Source of the DNA: Liolophura sinensis
Lineage: Eukaryota > Mollusca > Polyplacophora > Chitonida > Chitonidae
NCBI RefSeq assembly: GCF_032854445.1
Contig: NC_088302.1
Location: 47,470,645-47,534,644 of the forward strand
Direction: 5' to 3'
DNA length: 64,000 nucleotides
How positions within the stretch are numbered: the first letter of the stretch is position 1; each line of letters starts with the position of its first letter. Positions 27,801 through 35,018 of this stretch are shown piece after piece. The notes below the pieces were generated by a model, which was not told the origin of the DNA, made no database searches, and saw nothing but the letters and a program-made list of their open reading frames with translations. The position numbers were made by a program, and so were the translations under genes.

Positions 27801-30800
27801 TCACGACATTCTTAATCTCTAACGCACTAAAAGTGCGATTTTATTTCTGGACAAGATGCAAAACTCGCCCGTTTCCGCCACTGAGACGGCTCGTGATTTA
27901 TAATCCCCTTTATGTTGCACTAAGTTGTAAAGACGCGCATAGCCGGCTATCTGCTAACGACAAGAGGCATCAGTGCACCTTGCTGTACCACTTAACACAC
28001 TCTTTATTCTCGCATTAAACTGCACTAAATGTCCATGGCGCAAAAAATGTGTGAACAGAACAGCGATCTTGACGCTGGTGTTCCACCAGATTCAATCTGT
28101 ACTAATATTCAGAGTAGTAGTAATGAAGTATAAAGAAAAATAAGAGAAACTGACAAACAGAGCGATGCAATTGATCACGGTGTTCATCTCTTGTAACAGG
28201 CAGCGGAGTGTTTCCATTTAGCTGGCAATTTGTACACACTTAAATGGCAGCGCACATGGCCTTATGAATGTGCATGCCCTCTGCATCTTTACTTCTCCTT
28301 GTGTAGTTATGTCAGTCTTATCAAAGTCTGCCAGTTCCTCCCACCCCCACCCAGAAATGATAACTCTAATCCTTTGATGAATTTACACATTGCTTGTGAG
28401 TTTGATATAGAGCTCGCTGAGATATGCTACTGATGTGCATTTGTGAAATGTAAATAGAAAATCATGCAGCAATTGATGTTTAAAAATATGTGTCACACCA
28501 GCAAATTCAGTAATGAAATATCTGAGATGATAGCAAACGTGCATGCATTGGACACTGCTAGCTAAATCCTTTGTGTATTTGTGTTGTTTATTATTAACTT
28601 ATTCCAAGCAAAATATCAATATCCACTGTAGAATGCTTTAGGTCAGTTTTGTCCAACTGTCTATGGCGTATACCAACTTTATAATGAGCATAGTGTATTT
28701 CTTTAATGTGCCAACCAGGACAACTTCCAGGAGAGATATTCCCAGTCGGTGTTAGAGTGTGTTAATTGACGTCAATTACTGGATGAATGTTCTGCTCGAA
28801 GCTGTGTGGGCAAAGATGTTCAACGAAAGCAACGTTGTCCTTCATGGCCTTTGTTTATTTCCCTTAGCTTAAAAATCATACATGTTCAGTTTTGGATACC
28901 GTGTATCCCAAATCAAAATAAACAAAAGGGTACCAATGAAACAACATGGTGTTTTCGGTTTCTCCAGTGACCTCACTAGAATTCTAGACAAGAAATAATT
29001 TAGAGTTACCAAGTGTGTCAGGAAAAATACCTGCGATTGTGTAGGTCTCGTTCCGACTTGTTTTTAAAAATATCTAAGTTTCTATGATTTGTTGTTTTTC
29101 TTTTAATATATATGCTATGAACAGCAGAACATGTAGCCAACTGATGTCATGGTGTTAGGGGCGTGTACATGAACAGTTAAAATAAAACCCTAACTGAGTT
29201 AAATTGACATGGGGCTGTATTTCACCGGTTACGTGTGACCATTTGCCAGCTGTTAAACTGTCGTAGCTGCTCTGGTTTTTCTCTCTATGCTGTACGTCTA
29301 TCACACTGTCGTCTCTGCTCTGGTTTTTTCTCAGTGCTGTACATCTATCACACTGTCGTCGCTCTGTTTTTTTCTCTCTATGCTGTACGTCTGTCACACT
29401 GTCGTGGCTCCTCTTTTTTTCTCTATGCTGTACATCTATCACACTGTTTTCGATGCTCTGCGTTTACTCTCTATGGTGTGCGTCTGTCACTATGACGCCG
29501 CTGCCCTGGTTTTACTCTCTATGCTGTACGTCTATCACTGTCTTCGCTGGTCTGGTTTTACTCTTTATGCTGTACGTCCATCACTCTGACGTGGCTGGTC
29601 TGGTTTTACTCTCTATGCTGTTTGTCTATCACACTGACGTCACTGCTCTGGTCATACTCTCTATGACGTACGTCTCAATTATATTTGTAACGCTGCACAG
29701 GAATGGATTGACTATAAACTAACATGGATCCCCGACGAGTATGGGGGAGTCCAACGTATGTATGTTCCATCCACCAAGATCTGGCTGCCAGATATCGTAC
29801 TCTACAATAAGTAAGTGACTGGTGGACAATGGTTACCCAAGCAGCATGTCCATGTTGTATTGTCCGGTGCTCTCGGGTTTTGTGATTTTTAATCTGTGAT
29901 TTTGTAAATGATGCTATATTTCGTCAGTGGCTAGACGTTTCACAGCGCAGTGAAATTCACACTTTTTTTCGTGCTTTGTTTGTCTACGATTGACTATAAA
30001 GTGAAAGAAATGGTATTCATGATAAGAGAAACGCATGGTACCACAGTTAATGCTGCAATTATATCACACTTGGCTAGTTAAAATGTGCACTTCTTCAAAA
30101 CTATAATAAGGGCATTAGGCAAGTGTGACGGCATTGCACAAATTACTTTGATGTCATGGCACAATAACGGTGACATCACTCGTTACTCGTAGCACGAATA
30201 TAAGATGCTTAACCTTTGTAATATCAAGATGGCGCTGTATGGAATTTCACCGACTAGCTTAGGACGTTAATTTTAGTTAAATGTTTGTGATTGCGAGTGT
30301 TGTGCCATGTCACTGGAGCATGCTTGTTCAGATATTTAACTTCTTTAGTCAGTTCGCCACATACATAGCACGGCTTTGTTTGTTTTCTCACGTGTTAGTG
30401 CCTGCTTTGGTTCATTTGTGTTCTTTTTTTCCCCTTCTGTATCTTGTTGTGATAAAGGAATGGGAAGACACAAGTCTAAGATGGGACGCGAGGGAATACG
30501 GCGGTATTGCCAAAATGGAGATCCCCGCCTCCATTATTTGGCTCCCAGATATTGTCCTATATAACAAGTAAGTCAAAAGCACAAGAAGTTAGCTGATATA
30601 TGCTATATTATTGCTATATATATATTGTATTGCTAATGTATAGTTTTGAAATTGTCTACGTTAAGACAAAGTTGTGGTAATCTGCTTAATGTTAAATCTG
30701 CATAATGTTAAATTGTGATTAAATTTGGATTCGTTCATTCATATGGCTCCCAGATATTGTCCTATATAACAAGTAAGTCAGAAGCACAAGAAGTTAGCTG

Positions 30801-30818
30801 ATATATGCTATATTATTG

Positions 30819-30910
<92 letters not shown>

Positions 30911-33900
30911 ATATATTGTATTGCTAATTTCTAGTTTTGAAATTGTCTACGTTAAGACAAAGTTGTGGTAATCTGCTTAATGTTAAATCTGCTTAATGTT
31001 AAATTGTGATTAAATTTGGATTCGTTCATCTATGTCCACATTATCTGCATTTATGGATGTAAATAATTCAACATTTTAGAAATTTAGACTGTTCACTATG
31101 AAGCTGTGTTGCATGTTATATTTGTTGTGTATTGTCTTCATATGAGTGTTACCTCAATTCTGTGTCACTTTAGTTTTGTGTTGTTAAATGATCATTCTCC
31201 TCTGTAGATTTATGTAACACCCTAGTACAATATCCGGTTTTTAATTTGTCAGTTGGCCTAATAGTTTAAGAAGTGTCGAAACATACACACATGTATACAG
31301 ATAAATATGGCTGGAGTTTTATGAATTGTTAAACAGATAACGTGAATTATGTTACAATCCCTGTGATGTGTGAGACGTACAATTAACCAGCTAACATTAT
31401 GAGTTTTATTTAATACTCGGTTCTCTTTGATTGATTTTCTTGGTGTCCACAGTTGTGTTTCTCATTGATCTATCTAACAACTGTACCATTGTACTAATCA
31501 AAACTGTGGCATGACAAAGTGGTTTTGTCGTGCCCTTTGTTCTTTCTTTGACAGCGGCCTACAATGTGAGGTCACAAAGACTTGCCTCCTCAGCGTTGCA
31601 TGTTTAGAGACACAAAGATTTACCCGTGGAAATAGAGTGGAGATTCATGACGTAATCACTCAGTTTGCTGTTAAACTCGTACATTGCCCCGAAACCATAA
31701 AGCCCCACCCCCGCCCCATAGGCCAAAAACAATAAAAAAGGGGAAAAAGCTGTCAGACTTGTAAAATCTTACATGCTAAAAGTACATCACCAAATTGCAT
31801 TATAGATTCTGTCGAATAATCCCCAATATTAGCCTCATGATCTGTCAAGCTAGGCCAGCACGGCACCCATAATCACATCCTGTCTATCATTTCTTAAATT
31901 GTAGCTCTTCTTTATAAGCCAAATTGCACTGCACTGCATTTGCTTAGGCAAATTTCCCCGAATGAGCTATAACACAGGCGCCTTTTGATTTATATAAACA
32001 AATTAGCATGATTCTACTTTGACCATACGTGAAACAAAATCCCTTGACAATTTAATGTAATTTTGATTTATCATAAAACAATTATAATTTGAAATGGAAA
32101 TCTTTATTTTTTGCTCTTCCTTATGTTTTTCTCTAATAACAAAAATGCTAATGATAAACGATCTCAGATTAAATATCCCCGGATTGTGCATTGAAAGCTT
32201 TTATTTAACTTCTCAACTGCCAATATCCTTCTTTTAAGTTCTGTTAACTGAAAATAAGATGCAGCCTTCTTATACAAGCACATTATGATTTATTTATTCG
32301 CAATTTAAGTTTTGTCCCTTAACAATCTTTGCGAAGACTAAGCCATAAAGCTACGATCTGACTGCAGATTAAACATCTCAATGTTCTCAATACACAGGAA
32401 TAAACAGGATTAAATAATTTAACGTTAACATTATGTGAGTTTTAATGAAATTATTATTATAAAGGTATTTCTTCAAGTGAAAGAAAACATGTAATGAAAA
32501 AAAATGTAATTCACCTTTGTATTGAGAACATTTTTGTCGCCCTAAATTCCAACTCTTCCTCCGCTAATTTCATCTTCATTAATGCTGTGGCTATTGCAAT
32601 AACCCTATTATTTGCGAGATAATCTTAATCACGATTATAAACTGAAGTAGGTGTATTAAGCGGTAGAATACGTTAGCGCTTGGAATGTTGTTCTGAGGCC
32701 TAACCCTTGTATTAACAATGTTACTAACCATGCATGTTATCTCACATTACATTGGAATGGGCTGATTGATCGCTTGCCTTTATGGCATGTCCAACGGTTG
32801 TTGTGGTGGCACTTAATTTGGGGCTGTGATATGTTATTCACCGCATGTACATGACATTGACTGTGTATTTCAGTGCTGATGGCAATTATGAAGTAACCCT
32901 GATGACAAAGCCACTTTGCATCACACTGGTCGAGTTGTTTGGGAACCGCCTGCAATTTACAAAAGTTCCTGTACCATTGATGTCGAGTTTTTCCCCTTTG
33001 ACGTCCAGCTATGTTCCATGAAGTTCGGGTCCTGACCTATGATGGCGACCAAGTGGACCTTTGTACATATATGCTCAGCCGAGGGCAAGGACGATAAACC
33101 AATCCACAGAGGCGTAGACCTCAAGGACTTTTACCCTAGTGTAGAATGGGACATTCTAGAAGTTCCCGCCAAAAGAATCAAAAATTTTACCTATGCTGCC
33201 CCGAGCCCTACCCCGATATAACCTTTAATATAACAATGCGTAGGAAAACTCTGTTCCACACTGTAAACCTGATCATTCCTTGCGTAGCCATTTCCTTCCT
33301 GACAGTGTTAGTATTTTACCTTCCCTCTGACAGTGGTGAGAAGATTACTCTGTGTATCTCCATTCTGCTTTCATTGACCGTGTTTTTCTTGTTGCTGGCG
33401 GAATCATCCCGCCTACCTCATTGTGGTACCGCTGATCGGCAAGTACCTTTATTTACAATTGATATTGGTTACACTCTCCATCATTGTGACCGTTGTCGTC
33501 TTTGAACGTACACTTCCGGTCGCCATCGACGCACACGATGTCGCCCTGGGTGCGCAGAGTCTTCCTCAACATCCTGCCACGCCTGCTCATCATGAGACGG
33601 CCGAACATTGAGAAGGAGAACCGACCCCGTGTCGTCATCCGGACCTGCAATGGGCTGGAGGTCCGAGACTCGTACGGTGAGCTGAAACGTCCTGAGTAGA
33701 GAGTGTGCTTACGAGACAAACCAGGGCTCGTACCCTCTCTGCGTGGTGGACCGGATGATTTGTTAGCGGGCGAAAGTGAGACAATCTCCCAGAATTCGCC
33801 ATCGGCACTACTCACCAGACGCAATACAGGCTATGGAAGGGGTGTCCTTTATCGCTGAACATCTCAAACATGAAGACCATTTAGCCGCAGTGAGTAAACC

Positions 33901-34385
33901 GGTAACAATATCACATAAGGAGGACCCGACCCCTCGTTAAGTGTCTACAAACCTTTGCCAAACCACCCTGTAGACGGTTCTGCAGCTGTAAGAAGGTCAA
34001 ACGTGCTTCTGCCCCAGTGTAACTGTTGTTAACAGTCTTATACACTTTGTTTAATTGCTGTGACAAAATTCCTAAATTTGTTTTGACCAAGATGCTTTTG
34101 GCATAAAGAAAGGCCTTTCAAAATATTGAATACCTCTGTTAGGCTAAAATACTAACGAATTAGCGTTGAAACTAATCCGTCAAAAAATTACCTTTGTTGT
34201 TGCAGGTGCAGGAAGACTGGAAGTACGTTGCCATGGTTTTGGATAGATTGTTCCTCTGGATTTTCACGACGGCCTGTGTCGTCGGGACATTCGGTATCAT
34301 TCTTCAGGCTCCAACTCTTTACGACGACCGTCATGCGTTAACAAAAGAAGATACGTGTTTCCAAGACATGCTTTTGAACAATTAA
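6658..34385 (+). CDS. Nicotinic acetylcholine receptor alpha subunit (whole gene span)
   Basis: This gene encodes a subunit of the pentameric acetylcholine-gated cation channel of the neuronal/synaptic membrane. Seen in the sequence: signal peptide, extracellular ligand-binding domain with loop A motif WLPDIVLYN, a Cys-loop with 13 residues between its cysteines (codons at 32970 and 33012), adjacent cysteines (33194-33199) that define an alpha subunit, the GEK start of M2 (33335-33343) typical of cation channels, M3, a short cytoplasmic loop and M4 in the last exon. Coding pieces are 6658-6882, 25643-25687, 29701-29810 or 30458-30567, 32874-33889 and 34206-34385, all with GT-AG borders and compatible phases. 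The reading gives about 525 residues, normal for the family. It looks closest to protostome neuronal alpha subunits of the insect alpha1-alpha4 type, judged from memory. The 32874-33889 exon carries frame breaks, described separately. The exact subunit name cannot be assigned. Confidence 0.9.
11042..12028. repeat. 38-bp minisatellite, 26 copies, in nAChR intron 1
   Basis: Twenty-six units of 38 bp (CCAGCTCCACACGAACAGCG, then AGAGCGGCAGGATGTACA) fill 987 bp; the length equals 26 x 38 minus one, explained by a one-base deletion in the last unit. Variants are few: ACG, ATG or AGG at position 11-13, and CAGG, CAGA or GAGG near position 29. Units with GAGG cluster at the 3' end. Since 38 is not a multiple of three, three units (114 bp) return to frame, so most frames stay open on both strands; the 340-371 residue frames are not genes. 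GC content is far above the surroundings. Confidence 0.97.
14691..14948. mobile_element. MITE-like element with about 42-bp terminal inverted repeats
   Basis: The left end (14691-14733, starting ACTCAAAAAATTAATC) pairs with the reverse complement of the right end (14908-14948, ending GATTTTTTGAGT) with only a few mismatches and a two-base gap. The 258-bp element has no coding capacity; its inside is rich in TAACAG/CTGTTA, which repeats the inner part of the ends. No clear target duplication is seen (TTC before, CTT after). A non-autonomous DNA transposon is the best reading; the superfamily is not assigned. Confidence 0.7.
21004..21102. repeat. 33-bp tandem repeat, three copies
   Basis: Three units of 33 bp (GGTCTCGTCCGGCAGGATGC, then GTTTATTCCAGAT) with 3-5 differences each. 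In nAChR intron 1. Confidence 0.85.
24480..24800 (+). promoter_or_regulatory. GC-rich island with TATA box in nAChR intron 1
   Basis: A CpG-rich core (CTTGGCGCGGCGCGGCG near 24524-24540), two CACGTG/ACACGTG E-box-like sites (24574, 24626) and a TATAAAA at 24769-24775 lie in this order about 870 bp before exon 2. It could be an enhancer or an internal promoter. No coding exon with an ATG follows directly, so a protein from it would lack the signal peptide. Inference only. Confidence 0.2.
25141..25206. repeat. Short direct repeat
   Basis: AGATAACATATGAATTGAGA occurs at 25141 and again at 25184, 43 bp apart, about 450 bp before nAChR exon 2. A local duplication of AT-rich intron sequence. Confidence 0.6.
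25643..25687 (+). CDS. nAChR exon 2: 45-nt exon with loop D tryptophan
   Basis: Fifteen codons read [15 protein letters not shown], flanked by TTTTTTCAG and GTAAGT. A 45-nt exon with this content is a hallmark of nAChR genes across animals; the tryptophan belongs to binding-site loop D of the complementary face. Phase 0 on both sides joins it to exon 1 (ends IDV) and to either alternative exon (both start EW). It lies 18.8 kb from exon 1 and 4.0 kb from the next exon. Confidence 0.92.
25688..29154 (+). other. nAChR intron 2, unique part
   Basis: No exon recognised. A locally GC-rich block around 26690-26780 holds TTACGTCA, similar to a CRE half-palindrome, and CTATATACC; this is weak evidence of regulation. 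Overlapping 112-114 codon frames on both strands at 27336-27685 have no recognised motif. Confidence 0.5.
29155..29695. mobile_element. Dispersed repeat with internal 45-48 bp minisatellite, ending at nAChR exon A
   Basis: A 5' part (CATGAACAGTTAAAATAAAACC, then TTTCACCGGTTACGTGTGACCATTTG) is followed by about nine units of a 45-48 bp pyrimidine-rich repeat (CTCTGGTTTTACTCTCTATG, CTGTACGTCTATCACACTG) at 29265-29665, and a 3' end reading CGTCTCAATTATATTTGTAACG. Related pieces occur near 46650, 50020 and 62310, so this is a family rather than a local repeat. The form, unique ends around tandem units, resembles the non-autonomous elements with central satellites known in bivalves, but the class is not proven. 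It ends only about ten bases before the acceptor of exon A. Confidence 0.65.
29701..29810 (+). CDS. nAChR alternative exon A (110 nt, loop A)
   Basis: The exon reads [18 protein letters not shown], then [18 protein letters not shown] plus two bases (AA) of a split codon completed by T at 32874 to give Asn. Its borders are CTGCACAG and GTAAGT. A length of 110 nt is the usual size of this nAChR exon. It encodes beta strands 2-4 and binding loop A. Its sequence is nearer the protostome consensus than exon B, so it is probably the ancestral version. The acceptor is preceded immediately by a pyrimidine-rich minisatellite of a dispersed repeat (29265-29690). Confidence 0.9.
30458..30567 (+). CDS. 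nAChR alternative exon B (110 nt, loop A)
   Basis: This is a second version of the preceding exon, 647 nt further on: same 110-nt length, same phases, borders TAAAG and GTAAGT, and the same start (EW) and end ([10 protein letters not shown]). The middle differs strongly ([17 protein letters not shown], then MEIPASI). Including both copies would add 110 nt and shift the frame, so the pair is expected to be mutually exclusive. Conservation of the tryptophans, the YGG turn and loop A argues against a dead copy. Insect nAChR alpha4 is known to have an alternative pair at the same place; whether this pair is shared or independent cannot be told here. Confidence 0.85.
30744..30772 (+). pseudogene. 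Truncated third copy of nAChR exon B 3' end
   Basis: Twenty-nine nucleotides repeat the last part of exon B exactly (codons for WLPDIVLYN plus AA), followed by the same GTAAGT donor and the same downstream intron sequence. It has no 5' half and no acceptor. It came with the tandem duplication 30539-31030 and cannot be a normal exon, but it presents an intact donor site within the intron. Confidence 0.85.
30820..30906. repeat. (AT)n microsatellite, about 43 repeats
   Basis: Pure AT dinucleotides in the second copy of the duplication; the first copy has about six at the same place (30610-30622). Likely variable between individuals, and self-complementary in RNA. Confidence 0.95.
31031..32873 (+). 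other. nAChR intron between alternative exons and large exon
   Basis: AT-rich, ends in a weak pyrimidine tract and TATTTCAG. Either alternative exon must splice across it. No gene or repeat recognised. Confidence 0.6.
32874..33889 (+). CDS. nAChR large exon: Cys-loop to cytoplasmic loop, with frame breaks
   Basis: The acceptor is GTATTTCAG and the donor GTGAGT at 33890. The exon completes the split Asn codon and continues [12 protein letters not shown]. Recognisable in three frames: [17 protein letters not shown], the Cys-loop (32970-33014), [23 protein letters not shown], the [11 protein letters not shown] binding loop C, M1 (LIIPC), the PSDSGEK start of M2, the AEIIPP end of M2, M3 and the start of the M3-M4 loop. 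To follow the homologous reading the frame must change near 32910 (one base missing), 33034 (missing), 33062 (extra), 33175 (missing), 33403 (missing), 33422 (missing) and 33501 (extra). Most of these lie in or beside short runs of one base. A TAG at 33697 and a last shift near 33820 follow; these two could instead be a 142-nt intron (33677-33818). Purely conserved residues between the breaks suggest consensus errors rather than an old pseudogene. Confidence 0.85.
34206..34385 (+). CDS. nAChR last exon: M4 and C-terminus
   Basis: Acceptor TTGTTGCAG, then [20 protein letters not shown], the M4 membrane segment, [17 protein letters not shown] and a hydrophilic tail ending at TAA 34383-34385. 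The [12 protein letters not shown] motif before M4 is one of the most conserved stretches of nAChR subunits. The exon is in phase 0 with the preceding one (ends LAA). The intron before it is 316 nt, with nothing else recognised in it. No frame problem. Confidence 0.92.
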   Translation: MQEDWKYVAMVLDRLFLWIFTTACVVGTFGIILQAPTLYDDRHALTKEDTCFQDMLLNN

Positions 34386-34537
34386 ATGGCGTGTCTCCAT
34401 GTGTGAATTTCTGAGACCTTTGTGTATATACTCATATCCCTCATTTCTTTTCAAAAGCCATGATGTTATTGTTATATATTGCTATGCCACTTCGGGAAAT
34501 TCTCCTGGTGTAAGATATCTTGTTTGATCATATCGTG

Positions 34538-34640
34538 ATAAATTATTGTTCTTTGGAAAATGTAGTCAAAGGTATAAATTATTGTTCTCTGGTAAATGTA
34601 GTCAAAGGTATAAATTATTGTTTTGTTTTACAAGGTATCT
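34538..34640. repeat. 36-bp repeat, about 2.5 copies, downstream of nAChR stop
   Basis: ATAAATTATTGTTCTCTGGT followed by AAATGTAGTCAAAGGT recurs at 34538, 34574 and 34610 within the presumed 3'UTR. Confidence 0.75.
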
Positions 34641-35012
34641 TGATAGTCGACGGTAGTTAAGGCACTCCCTGATCTCAACCCAAAGTTACCCTCTGCGATA
34701 ATGTTTATTTGTGATCTCGGAAACTTTGCTCCTGAACGCTATGTAAACAACCACTTTTGTTGTCCTTCTGAATGCCATTTGTTTTCCTGGTGAAAAGTTA
34801 TATTCTGTTGATAAAGTATTTGTTATTGATTTATAAAAAGAATGATTTGTGAATAGTATATAGAACTGTTTTCCTTATCATTTCTTGTCCAGTTGTCTTT
34901 ACCATTCTCTTTAAGAAACTTATGGTTGACTCGCAGGGTTGTCCTTATGCAATGGACAGGGCTGATATTTTAATGCGATTGGAAATTTGCTTATCTACAC
35001 GTGGAGGCTGCT

Positions 35013-35018
35013 AATAAA
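35013..35018 (+). terminator. Candidate polyadenylation signal of the nAChR gene
   Basis: AATAAA about 630 nt after the receptor stop codon; another AATAAA is at 35432-35437. Either could end the 3'UTR. The choice cannot be made from sequence alone. Confidence 0.3.

Larger units (their letters stand above)
30539..31030. repeat. Tandem duplication of exon B 3' end plus intron
   Basis: 30539-30741 (about 203 bp) is repeated at 30744-31030 almost without change, apart from growth of the AT tract inside the second copy and a few substitutions. Both copies keep the GTAAGT donor and the paired AATCTGCTTAATGTTAAATC motifs. The near identity shows the event is recent. Confidence 0.9.

Noticed and set aside
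29155-29722. Several 86-100 codon frames on both strands
   Set aside because: Frames across the satellite of the dispersed element; no coding evidence.
33440-33470. A further pair of compensating frame shifts in M3
   Set aside because: A homologous reading with LLFT would need two extra indels, but the sequence reads through as [12 protein letters not shown] without any, so the simpler reading was kept.
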